Source: Geothermobacter hydrogeniphilus
GTDB lineage: Bacteria > Desulfobacterota > Desulfuromonadia > Desulfuromonadales > Geothermobacteraceae
Assembly (NCBI RefSeq): GCF_002898515.1
Contig: NZ_PPFX01000008.1
Location: 43,515 to 107,514, forward strand
Direction of reading: 5' to 3'
Length of the DNA stretch: 64,000 nt
In this document: positions 51,633 through 59,854 of the stretch, in pieces
Layout of the letters: each line of letters starts with the position of its first letter
Numbering within the stretch: position 1 is the first letter of the stretch
Notes under the pieces: model-generated
Told to the model about the DNA's origin: nothing
Database searches by the model: none
The model's input: the letters and a program-made list of their open reading frames with translations, nothing else
Program-made: the position numbers and the translations under genes

Positions 51633-51662
51633 ATGCCGATGAACACCGAAATGCTCACAGGC
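51591..51662 (-). ncRNA. Predicted small RNA B (about 72 nt)
   Basis: The minus-strand unit has a good promoter (51669-51697), about 30 nt of leader including a weak hairpin (GAGCATTTCGGTGTTC) and the terminator with a C-rich loop. Its predicted length is the same as sRNA A, and the terminator halves are near-identical, indicating duplication. No coding potential is supported. Confidence 0.62.
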
Positions 51663-51668
51663 AGGACT

Positions 51669-51697
51669 ATAGTAAGGACTCTCCGAAAAAGATTCAA
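51669..51697 (-). promoter_or_regulatory. Predicted promoter of sRNA B
   Basis: Minus strand TTGAAT (51697-51692), 17-bp spacer, TACTAT (51674-51669). Transcription should begin near 51662. Confidence 0.62.
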
Positions 51698-52102
51698 GCA
51701 AAAAATTTGCTTATCGTGGAAAAAATGTGGTTCTGTAAACGGCTGAAAATTAAGGAAAATTTCATGTAGACTGACCAAGGGAGTGTGTCTCGTGGAAAAC
51801 CATGAACCGACAGAATTGTCGGACCGTGTTCCCTGCGGATACAGTGGCGTCCGGTTTGAACGAGAGGGCGGGGAAGGATTTCGCTGATCCTTTTCGATCT
51901 TCGGCAACTCTGCGGGAAGATGCCCGGAATTTAAGTTTCGGAAACCGCATTTTTTGTTTCATGTCGATAAAAATTCCATTAATAACAGTAGGATATGATT
52001 GTTCATGTCGGGTTTGCCAAGGATCTTGTGTCGGGTGACATTTTCGATTTACTTCCCGGGAGAGGGTCTGTTAGACTCGGCGCACTACAGGAGGTCCTTG
52101 CT
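51698..52102. other. 405-bp intergenic region upstream of the HTH regulator
   Basis: AT-rich on the left. It includes a perfect 6-bp inverted repeat CCGACA-GAAT-TGTCGG (51807-51822), perhaps an operator or hairpin. An ATG at 51995 opens the same frame as the regulator but has a poor ribosome site. No further gene is supported. Confidence 0.45.
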
Positions 52103-53068
52103 TTGGAACAGCATCTGCCCCCCACTGTCCTGATCGACGGCGCAGCGATCCGTCGTATCCGGGAAAGTAAAAAACTGACCCAGCTTTATGTGGCCAAGGT
52201 TGTCGGGGTGACCACTGACACCATAAGCCGCTGGGAAAACAACCGTTATCCGTCGATCAAGCGGGATAACGTCCTGCGCCTGGCCGACGCCCTGGAGGTT
52301 GAGGTCGCGGACCTGTTGCGGACGGAAGAGGATCCGGCCGACCAGGTTGCCGAGGAAGCATTCATCTCACGTTTCAGGTTGTTGCCGTTGTTGCTGCTCT
52401 GCGTACTGCTGCTTGGAGTCCTGGTTTTTTATTTCCAGCGCAAACCCGAATCCGTCGTGGTGTTGGCAGAACGCGTGTTGCCCCGCTATGCGGCGCCGGG
52501 CAATGTCATCCCGGTCTGGATCAAGATCGAACCGGCCCTGCGGCGCAAGGGTTACATTCTGCGTGAACACTTCCCGCGCGGATGGAAATTGATCGAGGCG
52601 AACCCGCCGGCCTCAAGTCTGGAGAATGTCGAAGGAATCGCCCGCTGGATCGTCAAACCGGGTGAGGATAAGGAAAAAATCGTCTATCTCCTTAAAGTTG
52701 ATCGTTCCAGTACCCTCGGTGAAAGCCAGCCGTTTCAGGGGGAGGTTGTTATCAAGGGGGGAACCCAGGAAGCCCCGGCCCAGGTCGGTGGTCACCTGGA
52801 GATGACGATCGCCGGTTATTTATGGCCTGATGCCAACGGGGATCATGTCATTGATGATGGTGAAATGCTTGCCGCTTCAGACGTCTATGATGAGATGAGC
52901 GGTGTGCATCTCGACTGGAATTTCCTGGAAAAAGTCTGGGATGCCGGTCGTTACAGCTGGAACCGGAAAAGGAATCGCTTCGTGCCGGTCAAGAGCAAAG
53001 CGCCCGGACCACATCCCTCAGGGTCCGTTGCCGCCGACGGAACCGCTACTGCCAACCAGGCTGACTGA
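52103..53068 (+). CDS. Membrane-anchored Cro/CI-type HTH protein
   Basis: A 321-residue protein. TTG 52103 is chosen as the start, since AGGAGG lies 8 bases upstream; ATG 51995 would add 36 residues with weaker support. Layout: XRE-type helix-turn-helix (about 10-70: IRRIRESKKLTQLYVAKVVGVTTDTISRWEN split over two helices), linker, one membrane helix (about 92-112, LLPLLLLCVLLLGVLVFYF), then a periplasmic beta-rich domain with an EF-hand-like calcium loop (WPDANGDHVIDDGE). This topology recalls RodZ or one-component membrane regulators. It is convergent with the HDOD gene. Target genes unknown. Confidence 0.8.
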   Translation: MEQHLPPTVLIDGAAIRRIRESKKLTQLYVAKVVGVTTDTISRWENNRYPSIKRDNVLRLADALEVEVADLLRTEEDPADQVAEEAFISRFRLLPLLLLCVLLLGVLVFYFQRKPESVVVLAERVLPRYAAPGNVIPVWIKIEPALRRKGYILREHFPRGWKLIEANPPASSLENVEGIARWIVKPGEDKEKIVYLLKVDRSSTLGESQPFQGEVVIKGGTQEAPAQVGGHLEMTIAGYLWPDANGDHVIDDGEMLAASDVYDEMSGVHLDWNFLEKVWDAGRYSWNRKRNRFVPVKSKAPGPHPSGSVAADGTATANQAD

Positions 53069-53074
53069 ATCCCT

Positions 53075-53932
53075 TCAGGCCAGGTAAACCGCCCGTTCGT
53101 CTTTGAACGATTCACTGAACTCCTTGCAGAAGGTGTTCAATCTCGCTTCTTCAAGTCGTAGTGCCCTGGCTCCGGGCAATGTCCACAATTCACCCTCCGA
53201 GTGGGGAAGACGATAGCCCACGTTCAGGTGCCGACAGATGCCGCTCGCGAGGTTGACGGTTGCCGTCAGCGTGCAGACTTCTTCCGGACAGTCGTCGGGC
53301 AGGGCAAAATCGTGGTGATGAAGAATGCACTGTACGAGAGTCGCCGGAAAATTCCAGCGATCCAGCACCGCGGCACCGATTTCCGCATGGGTGAACTGGT
53401 AGAGCTCTTTTTCCAGCTGATGACTGGCGGATTCGCCGAGAACTTCGGCGTCCGCTATCCGGCGATACTGTTCCCGGCTGTGATTGTTCATGATGATTCG
53501 TCCGATATTGCTGAACAGCCCCGCCAGAAATGCTTCTTCAGGATCGATGACCGCAATGCCGTTGGCGATGATTCTCGCGGCAATGGCGCAGCCGATGGAA
53601 TTTTCCCAGAGCATGCGTTCGTAAACGCCGAAATGTTTGTTGATGCCACGCAGACTGGCTTCAAGTACCAGGTGTCGCAGGTGGCTTTCACCGAGAATGA
53701 CGATGGCGTGGTTCAGGGTTGCGACATGGTTGCCGGTATAGAACAGGGGGGAATTGGCGGTCTTCAGCACCCGTGCGGAAACCGCCGGATCGCGCGCGAT
53801 AATCTCCGCGAGCTTGTTGGCGGAACCGTTCGGGTCCTGCATGATCTGCAGGGCCTTGACGGCGATGACCGGCGTCGGTGGGAGATCGCCGAGCGATTCT
53901 ATGACGTTGCGAAAATTCAGGCTCATCGGCAT
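53075..53932 (-). CDS. HDOD domain protein
   Basis: A 285-residue cytoplasmic protein of the HDOD family: LPPTPVIAVKALQIMQDPN, IIARDPAVSARVLKTANSP, LNHAIVILGE, and H-rich LHHHDFALPDD. HDOD proteins lack HD catalytic residues and often act in signalling with chemotaxis-like or c-di-GMP pathways. A start at 53932 or 53926 is possible. It follows the HTH gene in opposite direction with 6 bp between stops. The 165-bp region to the next minus-strand gene (53933-54097) shows no gene. Confidence 0.9.
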   Translation of the reverse strand: MPMSLNFRNVIESLGDLPPTPVIAVKALQIMQDPNGSANKLAEIIARDPAVSARVLKTANSPLFYTGNHVATLNHAIVILGESHLRHLVLEASLRGINKHFGVYERMLWENSIGCAIAARIIANGIAVIDPEEAFLAGLFSNIGRIIMNNHSREQYRRIADAEVLGESASHQLEKELYQFTHAEIGAAVLDRWNFPATLVQCILHHHDFALPDDCPEEVCTLTATVNLASGICRHLNVGYRLPHSEGELWTLPGARALRLEEARLNTFCKEFSESFKDERAVYLA

Positions 53933-54097
53933 CGGGCTGGTTCATGATCCGCTTTCTTTCACAGCATATCGGCGGATGCGGGAAAATCCTTAATCAAAAA
54001 CCGGAACCGATGTATTGAGCCCTGGGGGCTCGGGCAAGTGAACCCGTGAATTTTTGCCGGATGAGGGGACAGGCAGTCCTGCCGTTCTCACCCCGGT

Positions 54098-54784
54098 TCA
54101 GGCTCCATAAAACATCCGCAGGTGCTTGATCAGGTGCAGCAGACCGATGGCGGCGACCATGAGACCGGCTCCACGCACCATCCAGAGTCGTGCCTTGCTG
54201 CTCAGCCAGTGGGCCGCGGTGCCGAATCCGAGCAGGGCCGGCGTGGTGCCAAGACCGAAGGCCGCCATAATGGCCCCTCCACTCAAGGGATGACCGCTTT
54301 GTGCCGCGGTCATCACCATGGCATAGAGGAAGCCGCAGGGGAGCCAGCCCATCAGCAGCCCGAGCGGCAGGGCCGACAGGGTCGGCGGCAGACTGCGGAA
54401 GCGCGTCAGCAGACCGGTCATTATTTTCATCGGGCCGGGAAATTCCAGCCGGTTGAGGTTCCAGTAACTGAACAGACCGGCAGTGCCGAGTCCGAGCAGG
54501 ATGACAAACAGATCGGAGAGGACCAGCAGGACACGGCTCGCGCCGTGCAGCGTTCGGGTCAACTCCATGGTTGAACCGATCCAGCCGACGATGATGCCGA
54601 TCAGTATATAGGTTGCCACCCGGCCGGTGTGATAGAGCAGGTGGAAGGGCAGTCCCCCCCGCTCTCCCTGTCGGGAGATGCCGAGGCCGGCAACCAGCCC
54701 GCCGCACATGCCGATGCAGTGTCCGGAACCGAGCAGACCGGTCACCAGGGCCATGGAAACCACGGGGTCAGTCATCGTCGGCAT
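54098..54784 (-). CDS. Sulfite exporter TauE/SafE-like membrane protein (cbb3-linked)
   Basis: A 228-residue membrane protein with about six helices, opening GLLGSGHCIGMCGGLVAG, a Cys/His metal-like motif typical of the SafE subfamily beside ccoS, and MGWLPCGFLYAMVMTAA in the second half. Members at this position probably help copper supply to cbb3 oxidase, by analogy to copper transport roles. The start at 54784 is set by GAGGAGG 6 bases upstream. It overlaps ccoS by 17 bp and is the last gene of the operon. Confidence 0.87.
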   Translation of the reverse strand: MPTMTDPVVSMALVTGLLGSGHCIGMCGGLVAGLGISRQGERGGLPFHLLYHTGRVATYILIGIIVGWIGSTMELTRTLHGASRVLLVLSDLFVILLGLGTAGLFSYWNLNRLEFPGPMKIMTGLLTRFRSLPPTLSALPLGLLMGWLPCGFLYAMVMTAAQSGHPLSGGAIMAAFGLGTTPALLGFGTAAHWLSSKARLWMVRGAGLMVAAIGLLHLIKHLRMFYGA

Positions 54785-54950
54785 GATCATCCTCCTCTGC
54801 CGGGGACACCGGATCGTCATCCAGCATCCGGTATTTCGGTCCTTCCATATCGTCGAATTCCCCCTTTTTAACGGCCCAGAGAAAGATCAGCCAGGCACCG
54901 GTACCGATACAGAGGGAGAGAAAAATCAGGATCAGGGTTGAACTGAGCAT
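54768..54950 (-). CDS. ccoS: cbb3 oxidase assembly/maturation protein CcoS
   Basis: A 60-residue single-helix membrane protein (LILIFLSLCIGTGAWLIFLW) with an acidic tail (DDMEGPKYRMLDDDP... DDHADDD). CcoS is needed for insertion of heme b and copper into CcoN. It overlaps ccoI by 19 bp and the SafE-type gene by 17 bp. The tail KYRMLDDD is identical to the C-terminus of CcoQ encoded at 59714-59854. Confidence 0.92.
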   Translation of the reverse strand: MLSSTLILIFLSLCIGTGAWLIFLWAVKKGEFDDMEGPKYRMLDDDPVSPAEEDDHADDD

Positions 54951-57394
54951 GGGACCTTGCCGGGGGAATGTTGAGTTCGCGGCGGCAGGGGGCCCCGCCG
55001 GGCAAGACGCAGGGAATTGCCGACCACACAGACCGAACTGAAAGCCATGGCCGCCGCAGCGACGATCGGCAGCAGTTGTCCCGCTGCCGCCAGCGGCAGG
55101 GCAACCAGGTTGTAGGCAAATGCCCAGCCGAGATTCTGGCGGATGATGGCGAGCCCCCGGCGGGAGAGCATGATCGCTTCCACCAGGCGCCGCAGGTCGG
55201 GACGGGTCAACACCAGGTCGGAGTTCTCCAGGGCGATATCGGTACTTCCATCCATGGCGCAGCCGATCTCCGCCTCCGCCAGGGCCGGGGCATCATTGAT
55301 GCCGTCGCCGACCATCATCAACTGCTGTCCGGTCGCTTTCAGCTGGTGGAGCCAGGCCGCTTTCAACTGGGGAGTCAGGCCGGCATGGATTTCATCGATG
55401 CCCACCTGTTTGGCGATCGCCCGGGCACTTGTTTCGCGGTCACCGGTTAACATCACGGTTCGCAGGCCCATGGCATGCAACTGGTCAACGACTTCGGCGG
55501 CTTCGGGACGCAGGCAGTCGGTGAGCAGAATGCAGCCCAGGTAGCGGGCGCCTTTGGAAACATGGACTTCGCTGGCTGCCTGTCCATGGTTGACGATTTC
55601 AGCAGGAATTTGATGAGGCTGGAACGCCCGGTTGCCAACCCGGATCTCTCCGTCGGGACCGTCTGCCGCCACCCCCTGCCCGGGGATTGTCCTGGCACCA
55701 CCCCGCAGGGGAATGGGCAGGTTTCTGTTCCGGGCAGCGGCCAGGATGCCGCGGGCGATGGGGTGACTGGATCCTGCTTCGACAGTGGCTGCGGTCAGCA
55801 GCAGCTCCTCGCTGCTGCATCGCCAGGGGAGCAGTTCCACAACCTGCGGTACGCCGAGGGTGAGGGTGCCGGTTTTGTCGAAGGCCACCGTATCCAGGCG
55901 GCCGGTGCGTTCGAGGATATCTCCGCCCCGGAAGAGGATTCCCCGGCGTGCCGCCTGTCCGGTGGCGACCAGGACCGCTGTCGGTGTCGCCAGGCCGAGG
56001 GCGCAGGGGCAGGCGATAACCAGCACCGCCACCGCGTTGAGCATGCCGGCGACCGGATTGCCGCCGATCAGCCACCAGCCGATGAAGGTCGCCAGCGACA
56101 GTGACACGACCAGGGGGACGAACAGGGCCGCGACCCGGTCGGCCAGGACCTGGATCGGCGCGCGGCGGGCCTGGGCCTCTTCTACCAGGCGCGCGATCCG
56201 GGCAATGAAAGAGTCCTCGCTGATACAGGTCACGCGCAGGGTGACGGCCGTGGTCAGGTTCAGGGTCCCTGCGGAAATTCTGTCGCCGGGACGCTTGCAG
56301 ACCGGCAGCGGCTCTCCGGTCAGGGCCGATTCATCGATTTCGGTACTGCCGCCGGCCAGTGCTCCATCGACCGGAAAACGTTCGCCGGGAGCCACCAGGA
56401 CCAGGTCACCCGGGTGGAGACTGCTGCTCGGGACCATTTGTTCGCTGTTGCCGTCGATTCGGGTCGCGGTCTGCGGTGCCAGGTTCAGGAGCCGATCAAT
56501 GCCGGAGGCGGCGCGGTGACGGGCGGATTCTTCCAGCATCCTGCCCAGCAGGATCAGGGTGACGATCATTGCCGCGGTGTCGAAATAGACCTCGGCACCA
56601 CGAGTCATGGCAAAAAGGCTGTAGCCGTAGGCCGTCAGGACGCCGAGGGCGATCAGCAGGTCCATATTCGGCATTCGGTTGCGCAGACTGCGCCAGGCCC
56701 CGTTCAGAAACGGCCAGCCGCAGTAGAAGACCACCGGGGTGGTCACCAGGGCGGCGAGAAGCTGGATGATCTGCTTGCTGCCGCTGCCCATTCCCTGGAA
56801 AAAGCCGGCATAAAGGGCAATGGAATAGCCCATCAGCTGCATGGAAAGAAAAGCGGCGGTGCCGAAGCGGATCAGGGTGCTGCGCTGTTGCCGTCGAGCA
56901 CGATCCCGGACCGCGTCGGCCGTGTGTGGACGGGGCAGGTAGCCGATGCGGGCGATGCGGCGACAGAGCCCGGCGGCATCGGTTTGTTGGGGGTTGAAGC
57001 GCAGGCGCAGGCGATGGGTGCCGTAATTGATTCTTGCATCAACAACGCCCGGCGTTCGCAGCAGTACCTTTTCAATCAGCCAGACACAGCTGGCGCAACG
57101 GATGCCGTCAAGCAGCAGGTGGATTTCGGCCTGTTGTTCGTTGAGGTGACGGATATGTGGTTCCACCTCGGCGGGGTCGAAGTCGCGTTCGAAAACTCCG
57201 GGATTGATGCCCGCTTCCCGCCAGTCACGCCTGCGGTAAAAATCCTCCAGACCGGCACCATGAATCAACTGGTAGACGCCATGACAGCCGTGACAGCAGA
57301 AGTTCAACGTTTTGCCGTCATGTTCGCTCGTAACAAGGTCCGCGGGGGGGATCGGCAGTCGACAGTGGTCGCATTGCGGGAGAGGCCGGTCCAT
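54932..57394 (-). CDS. ccoI: Copper-transporting P1B-type ATPase CcoI/FixI
   Basis: An 820-residue ATPase. N-terminal Cys cluster (CDHCRLP...CCHGCHGVYQ) and an HMA domain with CASCVWLIEK, eight membrane helices, TGEP actuator (ALTGEPLPV), CPC in ACPCALGLATPTA, phosphorylation site DKTGTLT, and GDGINDAP hinge. It exports copper for assembly of the CuB site in CcoN. The N-terminal DUF2318-like Cys domain and cco context separate it from general CopA pumps. Confidence 0.95.
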   Translation of the reverse strand: MDRPLPQCDHCRLPIPPADLVTSEHDGKTLNFCCHGCHGVYQLIHGAGLEDFYRRRDWREAGINPGVFERDFDPAEVEPHIRHLNEQQAEIHLLLDGIRCASCVWLIEKVLLRTPGVVDARINYGTHRLRLRFNPQQTDAAGLCRRIARIGYLPRPHTADAVRDRARRQQRSTLIRFGTAAFLSMQLMGYSIALYAGFFQGMGSGSKQIIQLLAALVTTPVVFYCGWPFLNGAWRSLRNRMPNMDLLIALGVLTAYGYSLFAMTRGAEVYFDTAAMIVTLILLGRMLEESARHRAASGIDRLLNLAPQTATRIDGNSEQMVPSSSLHPGDLVLVAPGERFPVDGALAGGSTEIDESALTGEPLPVCKRPGDRISAGTLNLTTAVTLRVTCISEDSFIARIARLVEEAQARRAPIQVLADRVAALFVPLVVSLSLATFIGWWLIGGNPVAGMLNAVAVLVIACPCALGLATPTAVLVATGQAARRGILFRGGDILERTGRLDTVAFDKTGTLTLGVPQVVELLPWRCSSEELLLTAATVEAGSSHPIARGILAAARNRNLPIPLRGGARTIPGQGVAADGPDGEIRVGNRAFQPHQIPAEIVNHGQAASEVHVSKGARYLGCILLTDCLRPEAAEVVDQLHAMGLRTVMLTGDRETSARAIAKQVGIDEIHAGLTPQLKAAWLHQLKATGQQLMMVGDGINDAPALAEAEIGCAMDGSTDIALENSDLVLTRPDLRRLVEAIMLSRRGLAIIRQNLGWAFAYNLVALPLAAAGQLLPIVAAAAMAFSSVCVVGNSLRLARRGPLPPRTQHSPGKVPCSVQP

Positions 57395-57395
57395 A

Positions 57396-57851
57396 TCAGA
57401 GGTTCAGCAGCAGTTGCCTGGTCAGCAACGCGCCGTCATGTTCGAACTCGATTTGGGCGCGCAGTTCTCCCGCCAGGCCGGCAGGAAGTTGAAGTTGATA
57501 GTTGCCGGGGGAGATTTCATCGAGGTTGAAGTTCTCCGCCTGTTCGGTATGCCGGGAGAGTCGCAGCAACCCTTTGGCGCCGGCAACCGATCGGTTGTTC
57601 CCGTCCCGCAGTTCCAGCCGCAAAAGGCGCGACTGCAGATCGGCCGAGACGGTCCAGCCGAGAGTTTTCGCGGCCCGTTTTTCGATCAGCGTATGGTTGT
57701 ACTTGAGCCCCTTGCTGTAGTAGTCACGGTCACTGACCCTGGTCCCCAGGGTAGCGGCACGCTGCCACGACCAGATGAGAAACAGGACGAAAACGGCAAT
57801 CAGCAGGCAGATCAGCAAAGGCGCAATGCGGTTTCGGAGAGTGTTCATCAT
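57396..57851 (-). CDS. ccoH: FixH/CcoH family protein
   Basis: A 151-residue membrane protein: one helix (about 8-30, IAPLLICLLIAVFVLFLIW), then SDRDYYSKGLKYNHTLIEKRAA and a periplasmic beta domain. FixH/CcoH stays with the cbb3 oxidase during assembly. Start at 57851 or 57848. It is between ccoG and ccoI as in the standard ccoGHIS order. Confidence 0.9.
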   Translation of the reverse strand: MMNTLRNRIAPLLICLLIAVFVLFLIWSWQRAATLGTRVSDRDYYSKGLKYNHTLIEKRAAKTLGWTVSADLQSRLLRLELRDGNNRSVAGAKGLLRLSRHTEQAENFNLDEISPGNYQLQLPAGLAGELRAQIEFEHDGALLTRQLLLNL

Positions 57852-57879
57852 AGGATCCGTTATTCTAACAGAAGCCCCG

Positions 57880-59121
57880 TTACGGGGGCGAAATTTCCGC
57901 CGCCGCTCGTGACAGGCGGCGGCCGGTATCGTCAAGCAGAAGAAATTCGATGGCCTGTCTGCCCGTTGGGACTCGGCTGACGACGACAAAGCTCACTTTC
58001 CGGTTGGCTCCCGGGGCCAGTTCGATGTCCCGTGTCTGGCCGCGTAATGCCAGTTTCGTCCCGTCGGTCGTGATTCGGGCCGCCAGGTCATAGCTGTTAC
58101 GGGTTGCCCCGCGATTGCTGATCCAGGCGGTGAAGAAGGTTGCCAGCGACCCGTCTGCAAGCAGCCTGCTGCGGGCGGTATGGGAAACGGCAACCTTGAG
58201 CGTTGCTTCGGCACGCAGGATGACGGCCGTGGTCAAGACCGCCAGCAACAGGCAGAAAACCAGACCGAGCAGCAGGGTGCGGGGATTGAGCAGCGCTCGT
58301 ATGCCCTGACCCTGTCGGCCGAAACTGTACCGGATCAGCCCGGGCTGCTGCCGTTTGTCCATCACCACCCGGCAGGTATCAAGGCAGCGCCCGCAGTTGA
58401 TGCACTCGATCTGGTCGCCGCGACGGATATCGATCTCCATCGGGCAGGCACGCACGCAGGAGCCGCACTTGATGCAGCGGCTTCGTTCCGAGTCGGGCAG
58501 CTGCAGGGTCAGCGTACCGGGATCGACCAGGGCCGTCTGGAATCGACCATAAGGACAGAATTCGCGGCACATCAGGCGCCTGACAAGGGCCAGGTCGATG
58601 TAGACAAGCGATGAAATCACGACCAGCGTACCCCATGCCGCGGTTGGGAGTTCCCCGTTGAGAACCTGGCTGAAAAAGGTTCCCGGGGCGATGAAGTACC
58701 AGATCAGATTGGCCGCGACCAGCAGCGCCAGCAGCAGATAACAGCAATGGGTGAGAATTTTTCGCCACCCGTCGCCCTGCAGGCGGTTCTTGTTGATTTT
58801 CAGCCCGAAGCGGTGGGCGATCCATTCGGCGATGTCGCTCAGGGTTGTCTGCGGGCAGGCCCAGCCGCACCAGACGCGGCCGAAAACCAGCGTCATCAGG
58901 AGAAACCCGAGTCCGAAGGCAAGGGTGAAAAAGAGCATCAGGTAGAGTTCCTGAATGCGCAGGATCTGCCCGTAGAGGTGGAGGCTGCGCCGGCCGATAT
59001 CAATGCGCAGCAAGCTGTCGCCATTCCAGCTTCCGAAGGGGATCAGCAGAATGGAGAGCGTGGTCAGCCACTGAAAGCTGTTTCTCCAGCGGCCAAGTCT
59101 GTGGGGGCGGGAAGAACTCAT
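57880..59121 (-). CDS. ccoG: Cytochrome c oxidase accessory protein CcoG (RdxA/FixG)
   Basis: A 413-residue membrane iron-sulfur protein: five or so N-terminal helices, GRVWCGWACPQTTL motif, two [4Fe-4S] clusters in CIKCGSCVRACPMEIDI and CINCGRCLDTCRVV, and a C-terminal Ig-like domain. It reduces Cu(II) for cbb3 assembly. It precedes fixH in the operon; length is typical. Confidence 0.95.
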   Translation of the reverse strand: MSSSRPHRLGRWRNSFQWLTTLSILLIPFGSWNGDSLLRIDIGRRSLHLYGQILRIQELYLMLFFTLAFGLGFLLMTLVFGRVWCGWACPQTTLSDIAEWIAHRFGLKINKNRLQGDGWRKILTHCCYLLLALLVAANLIWYFIAPGTFFSQVLNGELPTAAWGTLVVISSLVYIDLALVRRLMCREFCPYGRFQTALVDPGTLTLQLPDSERSRCIKCGSCVRACPMEIDIRRGDQIECINCGRCLDTCRVVMDKRQQPGLIRYSFGRQGQGIRALLNPRTLLLGLVFCLLLAVLTTAVILRAEATLKVAVSHTARSRLLADGSLATFFTAWISNRGATRNSYDLAARITTDGTKLALRGQTRDIELAPGANRKVSFVVVSRVPTGRQAIEFLLLDDTGRRLSRAAAEISPP

Positions 59122-59173
59122 GGAATGAACGCGGGGGTGACCGGGGTCACCCCCGCGATCCTGTTGTTCCTGG

Positions 59174-59665
59174 TCACTTCAATGAGAGGACAAAGCCGAC
59201 GACGTTGGTCAGGTCTTCCGCCGAGAGTTGCGTGCCGAAAGCCGGCATGCCGTTGGGCCGTCCTTTGGAAATCGTTTCGCGAACAGTCGTCGCATCGCGC
59301 CCGTAGCGATAGGTCGCGGCGGTCAGGTCAGGTCCGATGCCGCCTTCTCCCTCCGGGCCGTGGCACATGGCGCAGTTGCCGGCAAAGATTTTCTGTCCGG
59401 CTTCAATGCTGAATTGTCCCGGCCGGGTGGTCGAAGCTGAGGTGTCGGGCGCGGACCTTGTCACCAGTTGCTGGTGCGCGGCCATTTTGGCCTGGAACTC
59501 GGCATCGCTGCTCCAGCCGCTGAGCAGGAAGTAGGCGGAGAAAATCACGCCCCAGATAATCAGTCCGTAAAAAAGAATATAGAAATAGAGCGGCGGTCTC
59601 TGGTCGTGGTTTTCAACGATGCCGTCAGCGTGCTGCTCATCCTGATGATGGTCTGAAGTACTCAT
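59174..59665 (-). CDS. ccoP: cbb3 oxidase subunit III, CcoP, single-heme form
   Basis: A 163-residue membrane cytochrome. It has an acidic cytoplasmic tail (HHQDEQHADGIVENHDQRPP), one helix (about 28-50, YFYILFYGLIIWGVIFSAYF) and one cytochrome c domain (about 90-160) with CAMCH. Canonical CcoP has two such domains. The start at 59665 follows AAGGAAG. The missing heme seems to be supplied by CcoO, which has an extra C-terminal domain. Confidence 0.92.
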   Translation of the reverse strand: MSTSDHHQDEQHADGIVENHDQRPPLYFYILFYGLIIWGVIFSAYFLLSGWSSDAEFQAKMAAHQQLVTRSAPDTSASTTRPGQFSIEAGQKIFAGNCAMCHGPEGEGGIGPDLTAATYRYGRDATTVRETISKGRPNGMPAFGTQLSAEDLTNVVGFVLSLK

Positions 59666-59713
59666 GGGTATCTTCCTTGTCAAGGTTCCAGGTCACAGAT
59701 TCAGGAATCGGTG

Positions 59714-59854
59714 TCAGTCGTCGTCAAGCATCCGGTATTTCGCTTCTTCGTTCTGTTCCCGGTTCTTGCGGCTGTAGGTGTAGCGGACAATCAGAACAAA
59801 GATGATGAACAGTCCGAACGTGACGCCGAGGTAGAGTATCGAGGCCCAATCCAT
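59714..59854 (-). CDS. ccoQ: cbb3 oxidase subunit IV, CcoQ
   Basis: A 46-residue membrane protein: MDWASILYLGVTFGLFIIFV... with one helix and a charged tail NREQNEEAKYRMLDDD. It starts in a TGATG overlap with the ccoO stop, exactly where ccoQ should be. Small size, topology and context support the call. Its last eight residues match a segment in CcoS. Confidence 0.9.
   Translation of the reverse strand: MDWASILYLGVTFGLFIIFVLIVRYTYSRKNREQNEEAKYRMLDDD

Noticed and set aside
51464..51907. 147-codon minus-strand frame
   Set aside because: It runs through a promoter and terminator pair of a predicted sRNA and has no family features.
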